Shown here: positions 34,316 to 42,901 of the stretch, piece by piece
Numbering within the stretch: position 1 is the stretch's first letter
How the letters are laid out: each line of letters opens with the position of its first letter
DNA from: Spirochaetota bacterium
GTDB lineage: Bacteria > Spirochaetota > UBA4802 > UBA5550
Reading direction: 5' to 3'
NCBI GenBank assembly: GCA_024276015.1
Contig: JAJRXZ010000013.1
Span: 1 to 51,321 of the forward strand
Length of the DNA stretch: 51,321 nucleotides
Made by a program: the position numbers and the translations under genes
Notes under the pieces: model-generated
The model's input: the letters and a program-made list of their open reading frames with translations, nothing else
Told to the model about the DNA's origin: nothing
Database searches by the model: none

Positions 34316-35983
34316 ATGTCAAAAATATACGGCGGGCATCTTGCAGCAAAATATTTAAAAGAAGTTCAAAATGTCAGCATTGTCTTTACAATATCGGGCG
34401 GGCATATTGAAAATATCTTAGACGGATTTACAGAATACAATATTCGTACAATCGACGTAAGGCATGAACAGGCTGCCGCAATGATGGCCCATGCATGGTC
34501 CATCTATAAAAACGAACCCGGGCTATGCCTTGTAACCGCAGGCCCCGGATTTACGAATGCGCTTACCGGAATCGCTAACGCATATCTTGACAATGCGCCT
34601 GTTGTACTTCTCTGCGGCAGACACCCACTGCGCGATGACCTCAAGGGAGCGCTTCAGGAGATGAACCAGATAGATATGATCAAACCCATAACGAAGTGGA
34701 GCGCAACATGTTATGAGACAAAACGGATCCCCGAATATCTTTCCATAGCTTTCAGGCAGGCTGCCACAGGTACGCCGGGCCCGGTTTTTCTTGAACTGCC
34801 GCCGGATATTCTCTTTGTTCAGACAGATATGGAAAAGGTAAATATGCCCTTAAGGAAGCATCATAAAACTTCAGTCCATCCCGATGAATCGGAACTTGAG
34901 GAAGCGGCAAGACTGATAAACAGCGCTAAAAAACCTGTTTTTATCGGCGGCAGCGGCGTGGGTATGAGCGGCTGCGACGATATTTTGAAAACTTTTATTG
35001 AAAAGACCGGTATCCCCTTTGCTCTGATGAATAACGGCAGAGGTGTCCTTCCGGATAATCATCCTCTTTCCATCAATGACGGAGCCTTTACAGGCGTAAT
35101 GACGGTTCTGCCTCAGGCAGATGTTGTTATTGCAGCAGGGATCCGTTTCAACTGGGTAATGCAGGCTACAAAGCTCTTTCCCGATGCAAAAGTGATTCGC
35201 ATCGATATTGCTCCCCATGAGATTGACCGGAACAGGACTTCGGAAGTAGGGCTTGCCGGCGATTGCGGTTATGTGCTTGAAAGGCTTATCCCAATGGTTG
35301 ATAAGCGCAGTCATGATCCCTGGCTTGACAAAATGAGAAACGCTTATAAAGCTTTTCTTACAACAGAGCTGCAGCTGCGTAAGACTCCGTCGGATCCGAT
35401 ACATCCGATCCGTCTTACAGCGCAGATCATGGAAGCCTTTGGCGAAGATGCTTTCTATATTGCAGACGGGGGAGACACAAGCTATTACGGTCTTTCGGGA
35501 TTTACTTCTTCCCTGAAGGCCGGCGTTTTGATCCCGGCGGGCTCGCAGTTGGGATGTCTTGGAACCGGGATCCCTTTTGCCATTGCAGCTAAACTTGCGA
35601 ATCCTGAGAAACCGGTTATAGTTTTAAACGGAGACGGTTCATTCGGATTCAACAGCATGGAATTTGATACTGCGGTGAGACATAATATTCCGATTATTTG
35701 TGTGGTAAATAACGATTGTGCATGGGGTATGATCAAGCATTCTCAGGAGATGAGCATCGGAAAAGACAGATGTACCTGCGCCGAACTTGGTATGAGAGAC
35801 TATGAGAAGATGGTGGAGGGACTTGGCGGTTATGGGGAACTGGTTGTTAAAGACGAAGATATTATTCCGGCATTGAAACGGGCCTATGATTCAGGAAAAC
35901 CGGCCTGTGTGAATGTTGCAACGAATCCGGATGTTACAAGTCCTGCTACTGTTATGTTTTATCAGAACCTTTCGGATTTTTAG
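34316..35983 (+). CDS. ThDP-dependent enzyme (acetolactate synthase / 2-hydroxyacyl-CoA lyase type)
   Basis: 555 residues with the three-domain layout of this superfamily. The N-terminal PYR domain has the cofactor-activating Glu in RHEQAAAMMAHAW and VTAGPGFTNALTGIANAY. The middle domain follows at about 190-325. The C-terminal PP domain has the ThDP/Mg motif GDGSFGFNSMEFDTAVRHNI then NN (about 440-470). Such enzymes cleave or join 2-keto or 2-hydroxyacyl substrates. No biosynthetic ilvN or branched-chain genes are adjacent, and the SCP2-like neighbour favours 2-hydroxyacyl-CoA lyase or oxalyl-CoA decarboxylase-type chemistry. GGAG precedes the ATG. Confidence 0.88.
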   Translation: MSKIYGGHLAAKYLKEVQNVSIVFTISGGHIENILDGFTEYNIRTIDVRHEQAAAMMAHAWSIYKNEPGLCLVTAGPGFTNALTGIANAYLDNAPVVLLCGRHPLRDDLKGALQEMNQIDMIKPITKWSATCYETKRIPEYLSIAFRQAATGTPGPVFLELPPDILFVQTDMEKVNMPLRKHHKTSVHPDESELEEAARLINSAKKPVFIGGSGVGMSGCDDILKTFIEKTGIPFALMNNGRGVLPDNHPLSINDGAFTGVMTVLPQADVVIAAGIRFNWVMQATKLFPDAKVIRIDIAPHEIDRNRTSEVGLAGDCGYVLERLIPMVDKRSHDPWLDKMRNAYKAFLTTELQLRKTPSDPIHPIRLTAQIMEAFGEDAFYIADGGDTSYYGLSGFTSSLKAGVLIPAGSQLGCLGTGIPFAIAAKLANPEKPVIVLNGDGSFGFNSMEFDTAVRHNIPIICVVNNDCAWGMIKHSQEMSIGKDRCTCAELGMRDYEKMVEGLGGYGELVVKDEDIIPALKRAYDSGKPACVNVATNPDVTSPATVMFYQNLSDF

Positions 35984-36044
35984 TATAATATTTTCGGAAA
36001 AAATTAAAGGCCATTGTGTCGATGATTTTATTGATTTTTATGAT

Positions 36045-36080
36045 AAAAAAATCCCCGCATCTAAGACGAGGATTTTTATT
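36045..36080. terminator. Bidirectional intrinsic terminator
   Basis: AAAAATCCCCG (36047-36057) pairs with CGAGGATTTTT (36067-36077, one G-U), with A/T runs on both sides. It terminates the lyase operon on the plus strand and the tRNA gene on the minus strand. Confidence 0.85.
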
Positions 36081-36155
36081 CGGGGTGTACGAGACTCGAA
36101 CTCGCGACCCCCTGCGTGACAGGCAGGTACTCTAACCAAACTGAGCTAACACCCC
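36081..36155 (-). tRNA. tRNA-Asp (anticodon GTC)
   Basis: Reverse-strand sequence begins GGGGTGTTAGCTCAGTTTGG and folds as a cloverleaf. The acceptor GGGGTGT pairs with ACACCCC at the 3' end. The anticodon stem CCTGC/GCAGG encloses CTGTCAC with anticodon GTC. The T arm contains GAGTTCGAGTCTC. The discriminator base is G, and CCA is not encoded. A promoter lies directly upstream and a terminator directly downstream. Confidence 0.95.
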
Positions 36156-36167
36156 TGCGGAGTGTTT

Positions 36168-36196
36168 TATAAAACAATTATGCCCTTTCCTGTCAA
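36168..36196 (-). promoter_or_regulatory. Promoter of tRNA-Asp
   Basis: On the minus strand TTGACA (36196-36191), 17-base spacer, TTTATA (36173-36168), about 12 bases before the tRNA 5' end. This is the expected geometry for a stand-alone tRNA gene. Confidence 0.7.
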
Positions 36197-36290
36197 TTAA
36201 AAATACAAAAAAAATATTAAAAATTTTTCAAAATGAAGAATTTTGTAATTTTAATATAACATAATGAAAGATTAATAACTCAAATAAATA

Positions 36291-36319
36291 TTGACAGATT
36301 ACCTTGGATTTTTGTTAAT
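36291..36319 (+). promoter_or_regulatory. Candidate promoter of def-fmt
   Basis: TTGACA (36291-36296), 17-base spacer, GTTAAT (36314-36319). The -10 matches four of six positions. Confidence 0.45.
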
Positions 36320-36361
36320 TCTGATTTTAGATTAATGAAGAAGTGATTTTCGGATATTGAT

Positions 36362-36871
36362 ATGGCAAATAAACTTGTATATTATGGGAACGATACATTA
36401 AAAAAAGTTGCTCAGGATGTTTTAAATATTAATGGCGATTTAATAAAACTGGTAGATTCGATGTTTGATGTAATGTATCGTGAAAAAGGTATTGGACTTG
36501 CCGCGCCTCAGGTGGATGTTTCAAAGAGAATAATTATTCTGGATTTTGAAGGATATAAAGGCCCCGTAAAAACAATAATTAACCCTGTTATAAAAGATGT
36601 GTCGAATAAAAGGTCCTTTTATGAAGAGGGATGTCTTTCTCTTCCCGGAATAACTAAAGAGATAGAAAGGCCCGAACAGGTTCTGGTTGCCGGAATTACA
36701 ACGGACGGAGATGAAGTTGAATTTGAGGCAGAGGGACTTCTTGCAAGAGTTTTGCAGCATGAAATTGACCATTTAAACGGGGTTGTTTTTATTGATCATC
36801 TTGAGGATTATTTAAGAAATGAATTGAGACCCTATCTGAAAAAGATAAAAAAGTTAAATAAAGAAAAATAA
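36362..36871 (+). CDS. def: Peptide deformylase
   Basis: 169 residues with all three family motifs: GIGLAAPQV, EEGCLSLPG (metal-ligand Cys) and LQHEIDHLNG (two His ligands and the catalytic Glu). It removes the formyl group from nascent protein N-termini in the cytoplasm. It pairs with fmt, which starts 2 bases after its stop. The ribosome site is weak (CGGA). Confidence 0.97.
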   Translation: MANKLVYYGNDTLKKVAQDVLNINGDLIKLVDSMFDVMYREKGIGLAAPQVDVSKRIIILDFEGYKGPVKTIINPVIKDVSNKRSFYEEGCLSLPGITKEIERPEQVLVAGITTDGDEVEFEAEGLLARVLQHEIDHLNGVVFIDHLEDYLRNELRPYLKKIKKLNKEK

Positions 36872-36873
36872 TT

Positions 36874-37806
36874 ATGAGAATAGGTTTTTTCGGAACTCCG
36901 CAGTTATCGTCAGATTGCCTTGAAAAGCTCTTAAATGAACATGAAATTGTCTTTATTGTTACTGCCGAAGACAAACCCCGCGGTCGAAATAAAAGAGTAA
37001 CTTCCTCTGCGGCAAAAAAATTTGCCATACACAGGGGAATTGATATATTTCAGCCCTGCAGTTTATCAGATCCGGAATTTATTAAAAAGATCAAAAAGTA
37101 TAATGCCGATATTTTTGTTGTTGTTGCTTATGGAAAGATCATTCCTGATGTTGTGTATGAACTGCCGCCTCTTAAGACGATCAATCTTCATCCTTCACTT
37201 CTTCCGCAATACAGAGGCGCAGCTCCTGTTCAATGGGCACTGATCAATGGAGAAAGTAAAACCGGAATAACAGTTCAGGTGATTAATAGTGAACTTGATG
37301 CCGGAGATATAGTAGTGCAAAAAGAACTGCATATAGATAAAGATTTAACGGCCGGGGAGCTTTTTGACATTGTTACAAATGAAAGCGGGGATCTTTTGAA
37401 TGAAGCAATTTCATCCCTTGCCCGCGGATATGCAGAACTTACGCCTCAGGACCATAACAGGGCTACCTATTGCGGAAAGATCACCAGAGACACGGCGCAT
37501 ATTAACTGGGAAAAAGATGCGGATTCGATCCACAATCTTGTGCGGGGATTAAATCCAAAGCCTGCTGCATGGACAACTTTCAGAAACAACAATTTAAAGC
37601 TGTGGAATACTTCTCCTTTTAATGAAGATATCGATTTACAGTTAAAACCCGGGGCCCTTTATAAATATAAAAAAAAGAGACTAATTGCGGGCACAGGGAA
37701 AGGCTTGCTGGAAATATTGAGACTGCAGCCCGAGAATAAGAAGATCATGGACAGCCTTTCATTTATTAATGGCTACAGGCTTGCTGAAAATGACTTTTTT
37801 GTGTGA
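36874..37806 (+). CDS. fmt: Methionyl-tRNA formyltransferase
   Basis: 310 residues. The N-terminal formyltransferase domain has RIGFFGTPQLS, the catalytic Asn-His region NLHPSLLPQYRGAAPVQWAL and the downstream GITVQVINSELDAGDIV. A C-terminal OB-like domain follows (about 205-300). It formylates initiator Met-tRNA using 10-formyl-THF. It forms the usual def-fmt pair. Confidence 0.97.
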   Translation: MRIGFFGTPQLSSDCLEKLLNEHEIVFIVTAEDKPRGRNKRVTSSAAKKFAIHRGIDIFQPCSLSDPEFIKKIKKYNADIFVVVAYGKIIPDVVYELPPLKTINLHPSLLPQYRGAAPVQWALINGESKTGITVQVINSELDAGDIVVQKELHIDKDLTAGELFDIVTNESGDLLNEAISSLARGYAELTPQDHNRATYCGKITRDTAHINWEKDADSIHNLVRGLNPKPAAWTTFRNNNLKLWNTSPFNEDIDLQLKPGALYKYKKKRLIAGTGKGLLEILRLQPENKKIMDSLSFINGYRLAENDFFV

Positions 37807-37816
37807 AGAGGAGATA

Positions 37817-37831
37817 TCCCGCCAGCCCTCT
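37817..37831 (+). repeat. Single arm of the dispersed GC-rich repeat
   Basis: TCCCGCCAGCCCTCT between fmt and the HNH gene shares the core CCCGCCAGCCCTC with 29652-29664. It is flanked by GAAGAG (37805-37810) and CTCTTC (about 37830-37835), which could form a small stem. Confidence 0.45.
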
Positions 37832-37864
37832 CTTCCTGAATATTTTTTTATCCCTCATTAATCA

Positions 37865-37893
37865 TTGACAAAAAGAGCCGAATTTAGAATAAT
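37865..37893 (+). promoter_or_regulatory. Candidate promoter for the HNH gene
   Basis: TTGACA (37865-37870), 17-base spacer, AATAAT (37888-37893). It sits about 60 bases before the HNH start. Confidence 0.5.
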
Positions 37894-37951
37894 ATCGATC
37901 AAATTTATACTATAGGTTTGTTTTATAGTTCCAGGCAATTTTTTAATTTTA

Positions 37952-38299
37952 ATGGCTTCCGGAAATAAAAAAAAACTGAGAAGAAGAGACAGGTTGAACG
38001 GTAAGGAATTCTATCCGCTGCTCTCTGATGAATCCATAATCAATGCTGAAAAGCACAAAGCCAGAAAACTTAGAAATACTGCCTGGTGGAGAAAGAAGAT
38101 ATCCAGGGGTCTCTGTCATTATTGCGGTGGGAAATTCGAAGTATCTCAATTGACTATGGACCATAAAATTCCATTATCAAAGGGAGGTACGTCTGAAAAA
38201 TTTAATCTTGTCCCGGCGTGTAAAAGCTGTAATAATAAAAAAAAGAACCTCCTTCCGGTTGAGTGGGATGAATATATAGAAAGTATTAAAAATTCATAA
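37952..38299 (+). CDS. HNH endonuclease family protein
   Basis: 115 residues. The C-terminal half is a compact HNH domain: zinc-binding C55-x-x-C58, the catalytic D70-H71 in TMDHKIPLSKGG, N85 and the second pair C90-x-x-C93 followed by NNKK. The first ~50 residues are basic and helical. HNH proteins of this size act in restriction, mobile elements or DNA repair; nothing identifies the target. There is no clear ribosome site. It is 16 bases upstream of the large CNB-like gene and may share its transcript. Confidence 0.85.
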   Translation: MASGNKKKLRRRDRLNGKEFYPLLSDESIINAEKHKARKLRNTAWWRKKISRGLCHYCGGKFEVSQLTMDHKIPLSKGGTSEKFNLVPACKSCNNKKKNLLPVEWDEYIESIKNS

Positions 38300-38315
38300 G
38301 GAGTACATCACGGAG

Positions 38316-40763
38316 ATGTCAGATGCAAAGGGCGATTTAATTAAAAAGGGAGAGACTCTTTTCGTTCAGGGGGATATCCCCGGAGGAATTTATCTTCTTC
38401 AGAGCGGCTCCATGGAAATACTGTCCGCTTCGGACGAATTCAACGGCCTTGATAAGAGTATTATTCTGGCAAAGAGCAGAAGAGTGGGTATCATAAAAGG
38501 CAAAAGCATTATTCCCAGCTTCAGCATGGGACTTGTTGAGCCTTCGAAAAAATCGGTCCGCGCAATTGAAGATTCATACATCTCAAAATATCCCTTGAAA
38601 GAAGGAGGATTCCGGGGAATAGCAGGGAGAGACCAGGCACAGGCCCTGGCTATACTGAAACAATTGTACAAACGGTTTAATATTTCATTAAATGAACTGG
38701 AAAAGTTTAAAAAGCTGTATATCAATCTGAGCAGAATTTCCGATAATCTGGCCCTCATTTACAGGGAATTGTCAATAACAAATGCTTCTGAAAAGCTCCA
38801 TCTGAAATCGGAAAAACTCTATAATGAATATAATTCCTCGGGAGGCGCCTTCCCGTCACCGATCAGCGCAAAGTTTCTTGTTTCTGATAACAGTTCATCT
38901 CTGAATAAAAAGTATCAGATTCCCGGAGATTTTTCCGTGATCAACGGCAATAAGAATTTTATCAGTTTTGCGGGCAGCTTTCTCGAGGTTGACCCTTCTG
39001 TTGTCAGAGCCGTTTTTAAGTCCGAATCCTCAATTGCATTGCAGCTTTTTGATGCGGTTTCATCGGATTTTATTAATACGGTTGATTTGATCGAAGGGCT
39101 CTATGGTTTAATTGAAAAGGAGCTGGATGATCTTTTCGGCAATGATGCAAGCTGGACTTCTTATCTTGTTGACGGAGGAGGATTTTCCGAATGGGAAAAC
39201 AGCGGGAAACTGGAACGGGAATTTATAAAAAATTTTCTGAAAATTGTAGTTAAGATCAACAGCGTTTTTGAGGAGTTAACGGGAAAGAAACTTACTGAAG
39301 ATTATCCCGGCATTAAGAAAATTCATATATACTATACTAAGGCGGGGAGTTCCCGCGTTGAAGAAACAGTAAAAAGCAGTGCGGGTCTTCCGGCAGGTTC
39401 TTCGGGTGTTAAAGAGCTGAGAAGGTCCATGAGCCGGATATTCGAATTTGCCCTTGTGGGTAAGGAATTTCAAAACAGTTTTATTAAGCTTTTGAATGAA
39501 TTCAAGAATATGAAAAACCCTTTTAATACGGAATCGGATGGAAGAAAAGTAAGGCGGCACATAACAAAACTTTACTGGGACCTTTATAAGCAGGTATATC
39601 TGCGAAGCAGGGCGGAAAAAAATGTGCCTCTTTCTGTCAGGTTAATGCTCAGATTCGGTTATATGGACGAAGGCCTTCTTCAGGATGACCAGCTTACAGA
39701 GTTGACAAAGATCATCAGAATTAAGGAGGAGTCAAAGAAGATACCTGTAGTTTTTGAGGATGAGTTCCTTTCCATGATCCAGTCCGGAGAAGAACAACCC
39801 AGTATAACGGAGATGGGCTTAACTTATAGGCAGTTTTTAAGGGAGGAAGAGAAACACAGCAGAAGGAGAGACGGTGCTGAGGGAACTGAAGATGAAAATG
39901 TAAAGATGACTCTCTATGAAATAGATCAAAGGCTTAAGAGTACTGCTGCAGTATGTTCCGGCTCGACTGCAACGGCTTTTCCGATCCTCAATTCTTTTGC
40001 CCTAAAGGGGAATCTCAGTACAATGTACGTTTCCAAGCAGAAGGTTGCCAAGATCATAGAAGATCTTATGAATATAGATTTTTCGGTTTTTTACAGGGAA
40101 ACCGTATTGAAATTAGGCGAAGCCCGTGAAATTATTCAGGAGGAAGTGATACCCTATTTTATTCTTTTGCCCATATTCGGGTCCAGGACTCTTTTATGGC
40201 AGGAACTCTCAGGAACCGATAAGAGAACAAGGGGTAGAATTGTGGTTCCTATATTCTTTCTTGGGGATCTTGTAAAAAATCTCGCGCATACTCTGGCATG
40301 TTTCAGATGGGAGCTTAACAGAACAATTAAAGGTCAGGCCATGTGGGCGGACCCGATTGAGGGAGGCATTACCGGAGAGTATTTTGATTATGTTAATACA
40401 TTCAAGAAGAATTCCAATCTCTCCATGGAAGCAAAAGAGAAAGTCGCGTCGAAATTTAAAAGCCTCAGGACAAACAGAGACAGGTTTGCCGACGATTATA
40501 TGATGTGGGGTTTATTCGAGAAGGATGGGATCATGAAATTGAACAATGTTGTAAGAGGAATGTTCTACAAGCATATTCCATTTAAAAAGGAGGTGCGGGA
40601 TAAACTGGAGAGTATGCCGGCATTTACGCAGTTTGCAAACAGATATAAAAATGTTACTTCAAAGAAAATTCAAGCCTATGAAAGAAGGTTTAAGAAGTAC
40701 AAAAATGAGGAGGATAAATATCCCGAGCAGATCGGGAAGTTTATGGAATTTTTAAAGATGTAA
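38316..40763 (+). CDS. Large protein with N-terminal cyclic-nucleotide-binding-like domain
   Basis: 815 residues. The N-terminal ~105 residues resemble a CNB domain: KKGETLFVQGDIPGGIYLLQ then SGSMEIL is the usual first beta half. The phosphate-binding cassette itself is not convincing: no clear GE...RxA motif is visible. The rest is helical and unlike any family recognised, with strings such as DLYKQVYLRSRAEKNVPLSV and ADPIEGGITGEYFDYVNTFK. No signal peptide or membrane helix is seen, so it is likely cytoplasmic. It may be an effector for the cyclase product, but this is inference. AAGGAG lies about 20 bases before the ATG. Confidence 0.72.
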   Translation: MSDAKGDLIKKGETLFVQGDIPGGIYLLQSGSMEILSASDEFNGLDKSIILAKSRRVGIIKGKSIIPSFSMGLVEPSKKSVRAIEDSYISKYPLKEGGFRGIAGRDQAQALAILKQLYKRFNISLNELEKFKKLYINLSRISDNLALIYRELSITNASEKLHLKSEKLYNEYNSSGGAFPSPISAKFLVSDNSSSLNKKYQIPGDFSVINGNKNFISFAGSFLEVDPSVVRAVFKSESSIALQLFDAVSSDFINTVDLIEGLYGLIEKELDDLFGNDASWTSYLVDGGGFSEWENSGKLEREFIKNFLKIVVKINSVFEELTGKKLTEDYPGIKKIHIYYTKAGSSRVEETVKSSAGLPAGSSGVKELRRSMSRIFEFALVGKEFQNSFIKLLNEFKNMKNPFNTESDGRKVRRHITKLYWDLYKQVYLRSRAEKNVPLSVRLMLRFGYMDEGLLQDDQLTELTKIIRIKEESKKIPVVFEDEFLSMIQSGEEQPSITEMGLTYRQFLREEEKHSRRRDGAEGTEDENVKMTLYEIDQRLKSTAAVCSGSTATAFPILNSFALKGNLSTMYVSKQKVAKIIEDLMNIDFSVFYRETVLKLGEAREIIQEEVIPYFILLPIFGSRTLLWQELSGTDKRTRGRIVVPIFFLGDLVKNLAHTLACFRWELNRTIKGQAMWADPIEGGITGEYFDYVNTFKKNSNLSMEAKEKVASKFKSLRTNRDRFADDYMMWGLFEKDGIMKLNNVVRGMFYKHIPFKKEVRDKLESMPAFTQFANRYKNVTSKKIQAYERRFKKYKNEEDKYPEQIGKFMEFLKM

Positions 40764-40800
40764 ATTATTTGTTATATATTTATAAGTAAAGCCGTATTTA

Positions 40801-42039
40801 TCAATATAAGAGATATTTTTTCCGCTTTCTATTAAACTCTTCTATTTCTTCATTTACTCCGGATAGAAATCCCTTATATGATATCCCTGCATCAATTGAT
40901 TTCCTGAATTGGTCGGTACCGGCCAGATAATCAACATCAAACCAGCTTTTATATTTTTCCCATGAAGCTTTTTTATATTTTCTCATTATATATTGAATTA
41001 CCCTGTATGAAAATTCTGTGGGACTGAATTTCCCTCCTCTGTAAAATATCTGAACTCCGCCGCAGGTTTTGCCTTTATATTTGCTGAAAAGAGGCAAAAA
41101 GTATACCGGCCTGAATATGAAATCTTTAAAACCCATGGCATTCAGCGCTTTTGAAAAAGAGAAGGGTTCAATCCATGGAGCTCCAATATATTCAAAAGGC
41201 TTGGTGGTACCCCGCCCCAGCGATATGTTTATCCCTTCCATAAGGACAACTGCCGAGTATACAATTGAAGATTCGTATGTTGGAAGATTGGGTGACGGCG
41301 GGATCCAGGGGAGACCCGTTTCGTAATAGAGCATTTCTCTTCTATAATTTTTCATTTTAATAATGCGTAAATTGATATTTTTATTAAATTCTCCTTTATA
41401 ATAAAGAGCAGACTCTCCTATGGTCATACCGTAGATAAAAGTTGCAGGGAATGCGCTGATATATTTTGATTTGAATCTTCTATTCAGATAGGGGCCGTCA
41501 ATTCCGAGGAAAGATATGGGGTTGGGTCTGTCCAGCACGATCAGTTCTTTTGAAGAGTTGTTAAGAATGTCCATTACCCTCTTGAGATTGGATATGTATG
41601 TATAGCATCTCATCCCCATATCCTGAATATCGAAAATTACAATATCGGCATTTTTAAAGAGGAATGCGATTGATCTGTCTGTTAATTTGTGAAGGTTATA
41701 TATAATAAGATTCAGGTTCTTCTCCTCTATATATCTGTTTTTATCATAGTCGTTCTGATAACCGTAAATACCGTGTTCAGGGGCGAGTACTGTTAAGAGG
41801 TCGATCCCGTTTTTTCTCAATTGTTCTATGTTTGCGGTTAAATTGTAATCCACTCCGGAGTGATTGGTAATGAGAACCGCTTTTCTATTGTTGTATTCTG
41901 ATATATGATTTCGGATGAAATTTTCCAGACCGGAATAGACTCTGACTGAGTTAGATCTCAGGTGATATGTTTTTCCGGAAGCGCCGCAGCTGATAATAAG
42001 CAGAGATATTATTATTTCTAAATGATATTTTTTGAGCAT
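40801..42039 (-). CDS. namZ: DUF1343 / NamZ-type exo-beta-N-acetylmuramidase, lipoprotein
   Basis: 412 residues. The signal ends in LLIISC, a plausible lipobox. The body matches DUF1343 (COG3876), the NamZ family: AVLITNHSGVDYNLTANIEQ, LAPEHGIYGYQ, IVIFDIQDMGMRCYTYI, LIVLDRPNPI and GMTIGESALYY. NamZ removes terminal MurNAc residues from peptidoglycan fragments, so this protein probably recycles cell-wall sugars in the periplasm. The conserved acids and Asn-His in these motifs are likely in the active site. It is transcribed toward the CNB-like gene. Confidence 0.88.
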   Translation of the reverse strand: MLKKYHLEIIISLLIISCGASGKTYHLRSNSVRVYSGLENFIRNHISEYNNRKAVLITNHSGVDYNLTANIEQLRKNGIDLLTVLAPEHGIYGYQNDYDKNRYIEEKNLNLIIYNLHKLTDRSIAFLFKNADIVIFDIQDMGMRCYTYISNLKRVMDILNNSSKELIVLDRPNPISFLGIDGPYLNRRFKSKYISAFPATFIYGMTIGESALYYKGEFNKNINLRIIKMKNYRREMLYYETGLPWIPPSPNLPTYESSIVYSAVVLMEGINISLGRGTTKPFEYIGAPWIEPFSFSKALNAMGFKDFIFRPVYFLPLFSKYKGKTCGGVQIFYRGGKFSPTEFSYRVIQYIMRKYKKASWEKYKSWFDVDYLAGTDQFRKSIDAGISYKGFLSGVNEEIEEFNRKRKKYLLY

Positions 42040-42247
42040 TCTGACTAAGTATAATTTTTTCTGTAAATTTGATTTTTTAGCAGGGATTAAGTCAAGAGAA
42101 ATCCGGTTTTCTATATCTGAGGCGGGACAATTTTATGGAGAGGTCTTTTGAGATGGCATTAAAATTTTTAATTGACAATTGTAATTTAATAGTAAAGTTT
42201 ATTAATGATCAATGAATTGGCAGCTTTGAGCAAAACGGAGCGGGAAT

Positions 42248-42901
42248 GTGAGAGTATTGGGCAAATTATCGATTTTTGTAACAGTATTAACCATTGTTTC
42301 TTTATCAACATGCGGCTCAAAAGCGGTTGTTAAAGAAACAAAAACCGTTAAGAAGATTGAGATAAAAAAAATCACAGATGAGAAAAAAGCTCAAAAAATT
42401 GATTACGGTTCATTTCTTGTTGATGTAAATAGATATACAACTAACGGCGCAATATATCATAAAAAATATTATAATTATCTTATAGAGATCGCAAAAATAT
42501 TCATTAAAAAGAGAAAACTGGATATTGCAAAGGGCAGTATCGGTTTTTATTATGACAGGAAGTCGGAATTCAAAAACAGACTCTATCTCGGCATAGACAT
42601 AATTACCGGTATTCACGATTCTAATCCCTATTATGAAGTTGCTCTTGATTTATTGAAGCGTTATATGGCCCATATTTCGGAAACAATTGCCCGGTTTGAT
42701 ATAATTCTCAGGGAAAGGGAAATCATAGGTCTTGTTGTGGGTTTAAGATGGAAAAATAATTACAGAGAAGAACAGGTCAATATATGGGTTTCCGAATCGG
42801 ATCTGTATAAGTATAATAAAAAGCTTTTAACCTTTGATGAACTTATTCAGAAGTGCACTATAACCAATACATTCGGGAATATTATTAAACTCCCAATATA
42901 G
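42248..42901 (+). CDS. Lipoprotein, unknown function
   Basis: 217 residues from a GTG start preceded by CGGAGCGGGA. The signal sequence ends in SLSTC, fitting a lipobox. The next ~30 residues are Lys/Glu-rich linker (KETKTVKKIEIKKI), followed by a mixed alpha/beta body with many aromatics. No family was recognised. A candidate promoter (TTGACA at 42172-42177 with TAAAGT 15 bases on) is weak. The last 17 bases overlap the 3' end of hisC on the opposite strand. Confidence 0.65.
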   Translation: MRVLGKLSIFVTVLTIVSLSTCGSKAVVKETKTVKKIEIKKITDEKKAQKIDYGSFLVDVNRYTTNGAIYHKKYYNYLIEIAKIFIKKRKLDIAKGSIGFYYDRKSEFKNRLYLGIDIITGIHDSNPYYEVALDLLKRYMAHISETIARFDIILREREIIGLVVGLRWKNNYREEQVNIWVSESDLYKYNKKLLTFDELIQKCTITNTFGNIIKLPI

